A stretch of DNA of 64,000 bases from Mycobacterium adipatum (GTDB taxonomy: Bacteria > Actinomycetota > Actinomycetes > Mycobacteriales > Mycobacteriaceae), in contig NZ_CP015596.1 in NCBI RefSeq assembly GCF_001644575.1, positions 1,178,001-1,242,000 on the forward strand, given 5' to 3'. Made by a program: the position numbers and the translations under genes. Positions 52,374-61,237 of this stretch are shown one piece after another; position 1 is the stretch's first letter; each line of letters starts with the position of its first letter. The notes below the pieces were generated by a model. It was not told the origin of the DNA. It ran no database searches and saw only the letters and a program-made list of their open reading frames with translations.

Positions 52374-53528
52374 TCAGTATGAGCGGGGCAGGTTCAGGCT
52401 GTGCTGAGCCACATAGTTGAGGATCATCTCTCGGCTGATCGGCGCGGTGCGCATCAGCCGCACCGGGCCCCAGAGAGTGGCCAGCCCGTACTCGGTGGCC
52501 AACCCGTTGCCGCCGTGGGTCTGGATCGCCTGGTCGAGGGCCAGGATGCCGGCCTCCGCCGCAGCGTATTTGGCCATGTTCGACGCCTCCGCGGAACCGG
52601 GGTCGCCGGCGTCGTGCAGTGAGGCCGCCCGCTGGGTCATCAGCCGGGCCAGCTCCAGCTGGATCTTGGCGTGCGCAAGCGGGTGGGACAGGCCCTGGTG
52701 GGCTCCGATCGGCACGTCCCAGACCTTGCGCTCGCGCGCGTAGGCCGACGCCTTGTCCAGCGCGTAGCGGCCGATGCCGTTGCCCAGGGCGGCGCCCATG
52801 ATGCGTTCGGGGTTGAGGCCCATGAACACCTGACGCAGACCGTCGTTTTCCGCGCCGATCAGGTTCTCGGCCGGCACCCGCACGTCGTCGAAGAACAGCG
52901 TGAACTGCTTCTCCGGTGTCACCGCCTGCACCGGGATGAGGGTCTTGGTCAACCCGGGCGCGTCGGTCGGGACCACCAGCAGGCTCAGCCGTCCGCGGCC
53001 GCGGTCGTCGGTCGCGGTGCGGGTGACGACCAGGATGGCCTCCGCCTCGTCGACGCCGGAAATGTAGTACTTGGTGCCGTTGAGCACCCAATCCCCACCG
53101 ACGCGCTTGGCGTGGGTGGAGATGTTGTGAGAGTTCGAGCCCGCATCCGGCTCGGTGATCGCGAACGCCATGATGATCTCGCCGCTGGCGATGCCCGGCA
53201 GCCAGCGCGCCTTTAGCTCGTCGCTGCCGAAAGCCTCGATGATCGTGCCGCAGATGGTGGGGGAGACCACCGTCATCAGCAGCGGGCAGCCGGCCGCAGC
53301 CAGTTCCTCACCGACGATCTGCATGTCGTAGATGCCGCCGCCACCGCCGCCGTACTGCTCGGCGATGTTGACCCCGAGGAACCCCTGCTTGCCCACGGCC
53401 TGCCAGAGTTCCGAACTCTTCTCCCCGCCGAGCGACTTGGCCACGTAGTAGTCGTGCCCGAAGTCCTTGGCGATCTCGGACACGGCCTTGCGCAGCGCTC
53501 GCCGTTCCTCGGTCTCGTGCAGTTCCAT
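52374..53528 (-). CDS. acyl-CoA dehydrogenase (FadE12-like)
   Basis: 384 aa, ATG 53528. The FAD-site stretch is MAFAITEPDAGSNSHN; the C-terminal helix reads IQTHGGNGLATEYGL. The usual EGTxEIQR signature is replaced by TAPISREMI, so the catalytic base must lie elsewhere, as in the FadE12-type enzymes. Gene order accD-accA-this gene equals accD2-accA2-fadE12 of M. tuberculosis. Oxidises an acyl-CoA before or after carboxylation. Confidence 0.86.
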   Translation of the reverse strand: MELHETEERRALRKAVSEIAKDFGHDYYVAKSLGGEKSSELWQAVGKQGFLGVNIAEQYGGGGGGIYDMQIVGEELAAAGCPLLMTVVSPTICGTIIEAFGSDELKARWLPGIASGEIIMAFAITEPDAGSNSHNISTHAKRVGGDWVLNGTKYYISGVDEAEAILVVTRTATDDRGRGRLSLLVVPTDAPGLTKTLIPVQAVTPEKQFTLFFDDVRVPAENLIGAENDGLRQVFMGLNPERIMGAALGNGIGRYALDKASAYARERKVWDVPIGAHQGLSHPLAHAKIQLELARLMTQRAASLHDAGDPGSAEASNMAKYAAAEAGILALDQAIQTHGGNGLATEYGLATLWGPVRLMRTAPISREMILNYVAQHSLNLPRSY

Positions 53529-53551
53529 ACCGCTCTCCTACTTCGAAGTCA

Positions 53552-53575
53552 CCCGCCACCGGGGCCGGTGACGGG
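53552..53575. other. RNA hairpin between accA and fadE
   Basis: Arms CCCGCCACCGG and CCGGTGACGGG (10 of 11 pairs) around GG in the 58-base gap. Could stabilise or partly terminate the transcript between the carboxylase and dehydrogenase genes. Confidence 0.35.
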
Positions 53576-53586
53576 TCTGATGGTGC

Positions 53587-55611
53587 TCAATCCTCGTCTG
53601 CACTGTCGGCCGCTCCGACCACCGCGAGGGCATCGCCGGTGGACACCTGCTGACCCACCTCGACCGAGAGTTCGGCGACGATCCCGTCGATCGGGCTGGC
53701 GATGGTGTGTTCCATCTTCATCGCCTCCACCACGACCAAGGCCTGCCCGGCCGTCACGACGTCGCCCGCGGCGACGGGCAGCCGGATCACCGAACCCGGC
53801 ATAGGCGCCGTCAGCGAGCCCGCCGGCTTGAGCGTGCTGGGGTCCAGGAACCGCGGTACCTGGGTGAACGCAGTGGACCCGGCAGGGCTGTCAACGTAGG
53901 CGATGTCGCCGTCGAGGACGACGTCGTAGCCGCGCCGTACCCCGCCGGTCTCCAGGACCACCCGGTCCGGCCGCTGCACGAGCACCCTGACGTCCTCGAC
54001 CGGTTTGCCGTCGACTTCGACCTCGACGCCGTCGCGGAGCAGCGCATAGCCCACCCGACGCTCGCGGCCGTCGGCGGTCAGCCATCCGGTGGACTGCAGT
54101 TGGGACGGGTTGTTGCGCCACCCGGCAGGCAGCGTCGGCTGGACGGGGGCCGCCGCGCGGCGTCCCGCGACCTGGGCGAGTGTGGCCGCGATGGCGTGCA
54201 AGCCCTCCCCGTCGCGGTCGATGAGGGCTGCGCCGAGGTCGGCCACGTCGTGGCGGTCGAGGAACCCGGTGTCGGTGCCGCGTCCGGCGAACTCGTCGTG
54301 GCGCAGAACGCGAACCAGCAGATCCCGGTTGGTGGTGAGTCCGTGGATCCGGGCGCCGGCGAGCGCGGCGGACAGCGCGCCGAGCGCCTCGGCGCGGGTG
54401 GGCGCCCAGGCGATCACCTTGGCCAGCATGGCGTCATAGTGGTGGCTGACCACCGAGCCGTCGCGCACGCCGGAGTCCACCCGGACCCCGACGTGGTCGG
54501 GGATCTGCATCGTGCGCAGCGTTCCGGTCTGCGGCAGGTAGCCCTTCGTGGGGTCCTCGGCGTAGAGCCGGGCCTCGACCGCGTGGCCGGTGATCCGCGG
54601 CTTGCTCACCTCGGCAGGCAGTGGCCGACCCATCGCCACCAGCAACTGCAGGCGCACGAGGTCGAGCCCGGTGACGAGTTCGGTGACCGGGTGCTCGACC
54701 TGCAGCCGGGTGTTCATCTCCAGGAAGGCGAACGTCCCGTCGTCATCGCCGCCGTTCGCGTCGAGGACGAACTCGACCGTTCCGGCCCCGACGTAACCCA
54801 CGGCCTGTGCCGCCGCGACCGCCGCCGCGCCCATCCGGGCGCGCAGGTCGTCGTCGACGACGGGCGAGGGCGCCTCCTCGATGACCTTTTGGTGGCGGCG
54901 CTGCACCGAGCACTCCCGCTCGAACAGCGAGACAACCGTGCCGTGCATGTCGGCCAACAGCTGGATCTCAACGTGGCGGGGACGCTGCACGTACCGCTCG
55001 AGGAACACCGTGCCGTCCGAGAACGCCGACATCGCCTCGCGCGAGGCCGAGGCCACGGCTCCGTCGAGGTCGTCGGCCGACTCGACAACCCGCATGCCGC
55101 GCCCGCCGCCACCCGCGCTCGCCTTGACCAGCAGCGGGTAGCCGATCTCGGCGCCGAGCTTGCGCAGCTTGTCGGGGTCCAGGCCGGTCGCGTCGCCGCC
55201 CGGGAGAACCGGCACGCCCGCATCGGCCATCATCGCCTTGGCCGTCAGCTTGGAACCCATCGCGTCGATGGCATCCGGCGGCGGGCCGACGAACACGAGC
55301 CCGGCGTCGGCGCAGGCCCGCGCGAAGCCGGCGTTCTCCGACATGAAGCCGTAGCCGGGATGCACGGCGTCGGCGCCGGTGAGGAGGGCGGCGGCGATCA
55401 CCCGGTCACCGTCGAGGTAGGTCTCCGCCGGCGAGGAACCCGGTAGCCGGACGGCCTCGTCGGCATCGTCCACGTGCCAGGCGTCGGCGTCGGCGTCGGA
55501 GTACACGGCGACGGTCGCGATGCCGAGTTCGCGACAGGTGCGAAACACGCGTCGGGCGATCTCTCCCCGGTTGGCCACCAGCAGCTTCTTGATCACGGGC
55601 ATCGCCATCAC
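53587..55611 (-). CDS. acyl-CoA carboxylase alpha subunit (biotin carboxylase/BCCP, AccA2-like)
   Basis: 674 aa; start GTG 55611 overlapping the accD stop (ATG 55608 and 55602 are alternatives). The N-terminal biotin carboxylase part has KLLVANRGEIARRVFRT, the ATP-grasp KASAGGGGRGMRVV and FLEMNTRLQVEHPVTE. The C-terminal biotinyl domain has VVEAMKMEHTI (biotin on Lys). The size matches AccA1/AccA2 or MccA-type subunits. Carries CO2 to the beta subunit for carboxylation of an enoyl- or acyl-CoA. Confidence 0.92.
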   Translation of the reverse strand: MMAMPVIKKLLVANRGEIARRVFRTCRELGIATVAVYSDADADAWHVDDADEAVRLPGSSPAETYLDGDRVIAAALLTGADAVHPGYGFMSENAGFARACADAGLVFVGPPPDAIDAMGSKLTAKAMMADAGVPVLPGGDATGLDPDKLRKLGAEIGYPLLVKASAGGGGRGMRVVESADDLDGAVASASREAMSAFSDGTVFLERYVQRPRHVEIQLLADMHGTVVSLFERECSVQRRHQKVIEEAPSPVVDDDLRARMGAAAVAAAQAVGYVGAGTVEFVLDANGGDDDGTFAFLEMNTRLQVEHPVTELVTGLDLVRLQLLVAMGRPLPAEVSKPRITGHAVEARLYAEDPTKGYLPQTGTLRTMQIPDHVGVRVDSGVRDGSVVSHHYDAMLAKVIAWAPTRAEALGALSAALAGARIHGLTTNRDLLVRVLRHDEFAGRGTDTGFLDRHDVADLGAALIDRDGEGLHAIAATLAQVAGRRAAAPVQPTLPAGWRNNPSQLQSTGWLTADGRERRVGYALLRDGVEVEVDGKPVEDVRVLVQRPDRVVLETGGVRRGYDVVLDGDIAYVDSPAGSTAFTQVPRFLDPSTLKPAGSLTAPMPGSVIRLPVAAGDVVTAGQALVVVEAMKMEHTIASPIDGIVAELSVEVGQQVSTGDALAVVGAADSADED

Positions 55612-57227
55612 ATCCGGAACACGCCGTAGCCACGCTGGCCACGGATCTCGCTGTTGTGGACCACGGAAAGGCAGAACCCGAGAACGGTACGGGTGTCGCG
55701 CGGGTCGATGATCCCGTCGTCGTAGAGCCTGCCGCTGTTGGCCAGCGCCAACGACTCACGCTCGATCTGGCCCTCGACGGCAGCGCGCATCTGGGCGTCG
55801 GCCTCCTCGTCGAACGGGAGCCCCCGGTCGGCGGCCGACTCGCGGGCCACGATCGACAGCACGCCCGCGAGCTGGGCCGGGCCCATGACGGCCGAACGCG
55901 AGTTGGGCCAGGTGAACAGGAAGCGGGGAAAGTAGGACCGCCCGCACATCCCGTAATTGCCCGCACCGTAGGACGCGCCCATCACGATCGTCAGGTGTGG
56001 GACAGCGCTGTTGGAGACGGCGTTGATCATCTTCGCGCCGTCCTTGATGATGCCACCCTGCTCGTACTCCGCGCCGACCATGTAGCCGGTGGTGTTCTGC
56101 AGAAACACCAGTGGCGTGTCGATCTGGTTCGCCAGCTGAATAAACTGGGCGGCCTTCTCCGCCTCCTCGCTGAACAGGATTCCGCGCGCGTTGGCAAGGA
56201 TCCCTACCGGGTATCCGTGGATCGAGGCCCAACCGGTGACCAGCGAGGTGCCGTATAGCGGCTTGAACTCGTCGAAGGCGGACCCGTCCACGATTCGGGC
56301 GATGACATCACGTGGGTCGAAGGGAACCTTCGGGTCCACCGAAGCGATCCCGAGGAGTTGGTCGGGGTCTCGCAGCGGGGGGGTCGGTGGCTGTGTCGGG
56401 CCGGGCCCGAGCTTGCGCCAGTTCAGTCTGGCCATGATGCGCCGCCCGATCCGGATGGCGTCCTGCTCGTCCTCGGCCATGTAGTCGGCCAGCCCGGAGG
56501 TGCGGGCGTGCATGTCGGCGCCGCCGAGCGACTCGTCGTCGGACACTTCGCCGGTCGCCATCTTCACCAGCGGCGGACCACCGAGGAAGACCTTGGACCG
56601 GTTGCGGACCATCACCACGTAATCACACATGCCGGGGATGTACGCGCCGCCTGCCGTCGAGTTACCGAATACCAGCGCCAGTGTCGGCAGGCCCTGCGCG
56701 CTGTGCTGGGTGAGGTCGTTGAATAGCTGGCCCCCGGGCACGAAGATCTCGGCCTGCGTGGGCAGGTCCGCCCCGCCCGACTCGACGACGTTGATGATGG
56801 GCAGCCGGTTCTCGCGGGCGACTGCCATGCCCCGGAACACTTTTCGGAAGGTGTAGGGGTTCGAGGCTCCGCCGCGCACGGTCGGGTCGTGCGCGATGAT
56901 CATCGACTCGACGCCTTCGACGATGCCGATGCCGACCACAACGCTGCCGCCCACCGGAAACTTCGTGCCCCACGCCGCGAACGGACAGAGTTCCAGGAAG
57001 GCCGTGTCGGGGTCGATGAGCAGCTCGACGCGCTCCCGAGCCAGCATCTTGCCGCGGCTACGGTGCCGGGCGACGTACTTCTCGCCGCCGCCACCGTTGG
57101 CCAGCGCCAGCTGTTCGGCGAGCGCATGGAGCTGCGCGATGAGTCCCTCGCGATTCTCGAGGTATACCGGCGCGCGGGTGTCGACCCGGTCGGGCAGGAC
57201 GTCAATCAACTTTCCTCCAGGTGACAT
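55608..57227 (-). CDS. acyl-CoA carboxylase beta subunit (AccD2-like)
   Basis: 539 aa from ATG 57227. Carboxyltransferase with the acyl-CoA-binding NSTAGGAYIPGMCDYVVM region and the C-terminal biotin-binding NTTGYMVGAEYEQGGIIKDGAKM (read as adjacent parts) and GASYGAGNYGMCGRSY; the latter two are marks of methylcrotonyl/geranyl-type carboxylases. Together with the alpha subunit it probably carboxylates a branched enoyl-CoA. First gene of the minus-strand operon. Divergent from a second acyl-CoA dehydrogenase. Confidence 0.92.
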   Translation of the reverse strand: MSPGGKLIDVLPDRVDTRAPVYLENREGLIAQLHALAEQLALANGGGGEKYVARHRSRGKMLARERVELLIDPDTAFLELCPFAAWGTKFPVGGSVVVGIGIVEGVESMIIAHDPTVRGGASNPYTFRKVFRGMAVARENRLPIINVVESGGADLPTQAEIFVPGGQLFNDLTQHSAQGLPTLALVFGNSTAGGAYIPGMCDYVVMVRNRSKVFLGGPPLVKMATGEVSDDESLGGADMHARTSGLADYMAEDEQDAIRIGRRIMARLNWRKLGPGPTQPPTPPLRDPDQLLGIASVDPKVPFDPRDVIARIVDGSAFDEFKPLYGTSLVTGWASIHGYPVGILANARGILFSEEAEKAAQFIQLANQIDTPLVFLQNTTGYMVGAEYEQGGIIKDGAKMINAVSNSAVPHLTIVMGASYGAGNYGMCGRSYFPRFLFTWPNSRSAVMGPAQLAGVLSIVARESAADRGLPFDEEADAQMRAAVEGQIERESLALANSGRLYDDGIIDPRDTRTVLGFCLSVVHNSEIRGQRGYGVFRM

Positions 57228-57250
57228 CAACGTCGATCTCCTGACACGCT

Positions 57251-57270
57251 ACGTTATCGGTCATTAACAT
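57251..57270. promoter_or_regulatory. candidate operator of the accD/fadE divergent promoter
   Basis: Fits ACGTTAnCGnnnATTAACAT, with symmetric GTTA/TAAC arms, between accD and the second fadE (57337). The same pattern occurs at 50589-50608. A TetR protein such as that at 58663 is a possible binder. Confidence 0.5.
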
Positions 57271-57336
57271 TCGACGACAATGGGGTCGACGTGGCAATCG
57301 TGCCGTCCCCGAGTGATCACAGCAGGAGCAACTCAC

Positions 57337-58515
57337 ATGAAACAGCCGGATCAGCGGGAAGCGGAGGCGGCCGCAGCCGACCCGTGGATGACGCCCGAGC
57401 GCATCTCGTTGCGCAACCTCGCGATGTCGTTCACCCAGAAGGAGATCGTTCCTCACCTGCAAGACTGGGAGGACGCCGGAGAGCTCCCTAGAGAACTCCA
57501 CCGCCGCGCAGCCGCAGCGGGGTTGCTGGGCATCGGGTTCGCCGAAGAGATCGGTGGCTCCGGCGGTGACCTGCGCGACCTGGTGCTGCTCACCGAGGCC
57601 GTGATGGAGGCCGGCGGCTCGTCGGGCTTACTGGCCAGCCTACTTACGCATCACATCGCAGTGCCCCATATGGCCGCGCAGGGCGATCCCGAGCAGATCC
57701 GCAGCTTCGTGGCGCCGACCCTGGCCGGGGAGAAGATCGGCAGCCTTGGCATCACCGAACCCGACACCGGTTCTGACGTCGCCGGCATCCGCACTACCGC
57801 ACGGCGCGACGGCGACCACTACGTGGTCAACGGTGCGAAGCTGTTCATCACCTCGGGTGTCCGCGCCGATTTCGTGACCACCGCCGTGCGTACCGGCGGC
57901 CCGGGCCCGTCGGGGATTTCTCTGCTCGTGGTGGAGCGTGGCGCCACGGGTTTCTTGGTCTCGCGGGCACTGAAGAAGATGGGCTGGCTGTGCTCCGATA
58001 CCGCCGAACTCGGATTCACCGACGTGCGCGTGCCGGTGGTCAATCTGGTTGGCCCCGAAGGCAGCGGATTCCTGCAGATCATGCAACAGTTCCAGGTCGA
58101 ACGTGCTTTCATCGCCGTCCAGTGCTACGCCACGGCCCAGCGCTGCCTCGACCTGACGCTGGATTGGGTGAAGAAGCGCGAAACCTTCGGTCGACCGCTA
58201 TCCACCCGACAGGTGGTGCGGCACAAGATCGTCGATATCGCGACGGCCGTCGACGTCGCCCGTACGTACACCCGTGCCGCTGTGGACCGCATCGTCGCCG
58301 GAGACACCGACGTGCGGATGGTCTCGATGGCCAAGAACCAAGCCGTAGAGGCCTGCGCGCTCGCCGTTGACACGGCCGTCCAACTATACGGTGGCATGGG
58401 CTACCTACGCGAGACCGAGGTCGAAAGGCACTATCGCGATTCGCGCATCCTGGGTATCGGGGGCGGCACCACCGAAATCATGAAGGAGATCATCGCCAAG
58501 CAGATTGGCCTCTGA
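57337..58515 (+). CDS. acyl-CoA dehydrogenase (FadE13-like)
   Basis: 392 aa from ATG 57337, CAGGAG upstream. FAD-site LGITEPDTGSDVAG and C-terminal QLYGGMGYLRETEVERHYRD. The signature is GGGTTEIM instead of EGTxEI, meaning the catalytic Glu is on the earlier helix as in isovaleryl/long-chain enzymes. Divergent partner of the carboxylase operon, and in M. tuberculosis a fadE13 gene sits next to accD2; substrate likely a branched acyl-CoA. Confidence 0.9.
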   Translation: MKQPDQREAEAAAADPWMTPERISLRNLAMSFTQKEIVPHLQDWEDAGELPRELHRRAAAAGLLGIGFAEEIGGSGGDLRDLVLLTEAVMEAGGSSGLLASLLTHHIAVPHMAAQGDPEQIRSFVAPTLAGEKIGSLGITEPDTGSDVAGIRTTARRDGDHYVVNGAKLFITSGVRADFVTTAVRTGGPGPSGISLLVVERGATGFLVSRALKKMGWLCSDTAELGFTDVRVPVVNLVGPEGSGFLQIMQQFQVERAFIAVQCYATAQRCLDLTLDWVKKRETFGRPLSTRQVVRHKIVDIATAVDVARTYTRAAVDRIVAGDTDVRMVSMAKNQAVEACALAVDTAVQLYGGMGYLRETEVERHYRDSRILGIGGGTTEIMKEIIAKQIGL

Positions 58516-58662
58516 GTGAAGCCGCCATTCGACAGCAGGAGCGTCGGCTTGGCAGGTCGACGAGACGGACCTTCCACCGTTTCTAAGGTAAGTCAACGGT
58601 GTGTCACGACCCCTGCGGCCAATGCAGCCTCCGCCACCGGGAAATTGCCTCCGGAGTACCAG

Positions 58663-59304
58663 CTAGCCAAACTTATCAACCACGTAGCGGCGAGCCAGCG
58701 TCTCAGCAAGTCTACTCGTATGTTCGACGATGTCGACCTGACTTACATCGACCAGTAGTCCTGCGTGCCAAGCGCTGATCAGTTCGACGAAGCCGCCGAC
58801 CGCTACAAACGTGTCCATACGCAGAGCCATTTCGTCTGCGTCAGGCTTCAGATGCGGCTTGCTGGCGGCCATGACGAGCTGGGTTGCTTCCTGCAAGGCC
58901 ACCGCTCGGCGATCTTGCAATGTTGAACTGCCGACGTGCTGTGTCAGCAGGATCTGTGCTCGCCCGGCATCCTGCGCGATGCGGAGAACAACGATCGAGA
59001 TTGCGGCGCGAATGGTTTCGATCGGTGGTTGACCGACGCGTTCGGCAAATGTTGCCGAAACCTCGCCGAGCATCTCGTCCCGCACGTTGTCCCACGCTGC
59101 TACGAGCAACTCATCGCGCGTCTTGAACTCCTCGTAGAAATATCGGTCGTTCAGCGCGGCTCTGGAGCAGACCCCACGCATTGTCACGGCAGCCCATCCG
59201 CTTTCCGTCCAGATCTCCGTCGCCGCGTTCACTAGGCGCCGCCGCCGGTCAGCCCGTCGTTCGGCGCCAGTACGCCCGCCCCACCTTGCTGCCTTTGTCC
59301 GCAC
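58663..59304 (-). CDS. TetR-family regulator (paralog of the one at 37979)
   Basis: 213 aa from GTG 59304 (VRTKAARWGGRTGAERRADR). HTH with RLVNAATEIWTESGWAAV and RAALNDRYFYEEF; ligand part LLTQHVGSSTLQDRRAVALQ. Nearly colinear with the TetR at 37979-38620. Lies between the fadE gene and the SDR-diiron-BVMO operon, with a 39-bp palindrome in its upstream region. Confidence 0.88.
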   Translation of the reverse strand: MRTKAARWGGRTGAERRADRRRRLVNAATEIWTESGWAAVTMRGVCSRAALNDRYFYEEFKTRDELLVAAWDNVRDEMLGEVSATFAERVGQPPIETIRAAISIVVLRIAQDAGRAQILLTQHVGSSTLQDRRAVALQEATQLVMAASKPHLKPDADEMALRMDTFVAVGGFVELISAWHAGLLVDVSQVDIVEHTSRLAETLARRYVVDKFG

Positions 59305-59341
59305 GAATACATCTTGACAAAGGCAGGAGCGCCGCATCAAA

Positions 59342-59380
59342 CTGGTGGCAGGCGACCACAATTGTGTTCGCCGCCACCAG
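59342..59380. promoter_or_regulatory. 39-bp near-perfect palindrome upstream of the SDR operon
   Basis: Arms CTGGTGGCAGGCGACCACAA and its complement (one gap, one mismatch) around a CACAATTGTG centre. It lies 38 bases upstream of the divergent TetR start and 66 bases before the SDR. A strong operator or cruciform-like element; its role is inferred from position. Confidence 0.55.
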
Positions 59381-59445
59381 ATGGCTGCAGGCCGGCTTGT
59401 CTCACAGGTCAGGCGTCGCCGTAATCTGCAAAGGATTCAGTAGTG

Positions 59446-60282
59446 ATGGATATCTTGAGGTGGGACAGACCGCCTCGCCTGAGCCGCCGCGCCAACGCGG
59501 TCGTAACGGGAGCGGGCAGCGGAATTGGCCGTGCCTTCGCGGTGGAGCTCGCCCGTAGAGGTGGACGAGTGGTGTGTGCCGACATCGACCCGGTGCGTGC
59601 CAAGGAGACGGTCGGGCTCGTCGTCCAAGCCGGCGGCGAGGGGCTCGACATCGCATGCGATGTCACGGACGAAGAGCAGGTCCGCGAACTCGCCGACAGC
59701 GCCGAGAAGTGGTTCGGCGCGGCAGCCAGCCTGGTGATCAACAACGCGGGCATCGGAATCGGTGGCAATGTCATCGGCGCGACGCCCAAGCGGGACTGGG
59801 AAGCGACACTTTCAGTCAACTTGTGGGGAGTGATTTACGGCTGCGAGATCTTCGTACCGCGACTTCGTGCGAAGGGCAGCGGGGGAATTATCAACGTCGC
59901 ATCGGCTGCAAGTTTTGGAGCAGCGCCCCGGATGGGTGCCTATAACGTCAGCAAGGCCGGCGTGCTCTCGCTATCCGAGACTTTGGCGGCCGAGCTGAGT
60001 GGTACTGGTGTGGCGGTGACTGTACTGTGCCCGACATTTGTCAAGACCAACATCGTCGATAACCCTGGTATTGAGGAGTCGGCCGCCAAGCTGGCAACGA
60101 ATTTGATGAAGTGGACCGGCGTGTCGGCGGAATCGGTGGCGCGCAAAACGTTGGACGCGAACGATCGCGGTCAGTTGCACGTCCTACCCCAAGTCGACGC
60201 GAAGATTCTCTGGTTATTTAAGCGGGCAGTGCCTGCCACGTATACCCGTGCGCTCGGTTTGGTTGAGCGAATCGCGCGCTAA
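59446..60282 (+). CDS. short-chain dehydrogenase/reductase
   Basis: 278 aa from ATG 59446 (GTG 59443 also possible), AAGGA upstream. Classical SDR: cofactor TGAGSGIGRAF, NNAG, catalytic Ser in VASAASFG, and YNVSK with Tyr and Lys. The N-terminal extension of about 15 residues (DILRWDRPPRLSRRANAV) and the C-terminal part resemble the mycobacterial SadH/Rv3085-type SDRs. First gene of an operon with a ferritin-like protein and two BVMOs; it may oxidise the alcohol that the BVMO uses as a ketone. Confidence 0.9.
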   Translation: MDILRWDRPPRLSRRANAVVTGAGSGIGRAFAVELARRGGRVVCADIDPVRAKETVGLVVQAGGEGLDIACDVTDEEQVRELADSAEKWFGAAASLVINNAGIGIGGNVIGATPKRDWEATLSVNLWGVIYGCEIFVPRLRAKGSGGIINVASAASFGAAPRMGAYNVSKAGVLSLSETLAAELSGTGVAVTVLCPTFVKTNIVDNPGIEESAAKLATNLMKWTGVSAESVARKTLDANDRGQLHVLPQVDAKILWLFKRAVPATYTRALGLVERIAR

Positions 60283-60313
60283 GTCATTCCAGACAAAGAC
60301 AAAGGAGACTCCA

Positions 60314-61237
60314 ATGGCATTCAAGTACAGCGATATGCTCGAGACGATCAAGAATCGGCAGTGGGCGCTGGCCGACATCGATTGGGATGCGCCGGGCGCC
60401 GATAAAATCACTGATGAGCAGCGGCCCGAACTGAAGCAGTTCATGGCTGACGTGGTGTGGATAGAACACGTCGGTGCACGCGCGTTCGCCGCCATGGCGC
60501 CGAAAGCGCCGTTCGAGGCTCTAGGTGACATCTACCGGTATTTCCATGCCGAGGAGCAGCGGCACGCCAACGCGGAGCTGGCGCTCATGCAGCGGTGGGG
60601 GATGCTCGAGGAAGGGGAAATCCCGGTGCCGAACAAGAATATTCGACTGGTCATCGAGTGGATCGACCGATACGCCGAGGCCCTCCCGCTGACGGTGATC
60701 GGAGCGGCGATCCCAGCCTTGGAGACTGCGCTCGACGGAGCATTGCTCAAGTTCCTTCTCGACGAGGTGCAGGATCCGCTCTGCGCCGAGGTCTTCAACA
60801 AGGTCAACAACGACGAATCGCGGCACTTGGCAGTGGGATTCCAGGTTCTGAACGACCTCGGCGCCAGCCCCATGCGCATTCATGCGACTCAGACGATGGG
60901 GGCGCTCATCGACCCGAGAATCCTTCTCGGCGGCGTCCTCTACGTGCCGTTGCTCACCAGGATGTTGACCAATCTCAACGCCATGGGATTGTCGGAGGAG
61001 AAGCTCTACAACGCGGTGATGCGGTACGAGAACGTCGGAGATCGTAGTGAGTTCACGCGCCGCGTTCCGGGCTACCACATCTTGAAGGCTCACATGTCCG
61101 CCAGCATCAAGCGTTCTCAGCCATTGCATTTCATTTCGCAGCGGCTGGGTACCGCGATCGACCACTTCCCCACCGAGGTGCTCGGTAAGTCACCGACGTG
61201 GACAGAAGAGCTGACCTACGAACCGGTGGCCAGATGA
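60314..61237 (+). CDS. ferritin-like diiron protein
   Basis: 307 aa from ATG 60314, AAAGGAG upstream. Four iron-ligand helices: WIEHVGARAF, HAEEQRHANAE (EExxH), PALETALDGAL and NDESRHLAVG (DExxH). The order matches AurF-like and related diiron oxygenases, but it is labelled only as a ferritin-like protein in actinobacteria. Likely an O2-activating enzyme in the same pathway as the SDR and BVMOs. Coupled to the next gene by ATGA overlap. Confidence 0.82.
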   Translation: MAFKYSDMLETIKNRQWALADIDWDAPGADKITDEQRPELKQFMADVVWIEHVGARAFAAMAPKAPFEALGDIYRYFHAEEQRHANAELALMQRWGMLEEGEIPVPNKNIRLVIEWIDRYAEALPLTVIGAAIPALETALDGALLKFLLDEVQDPLCAEVFNKVNNDESRHLAVGFQVLNDLGASPMRIHATQTMGALIDPRILLGGVLYVPLLTRMLTNLNAMGLSEEKLYNAVMRYENVGDRSEFTRRVPGYHILKAHMSASIKRSQPLHFISQRLGTAIDHFPTEVLGKSPTWTEELTYEPVAR

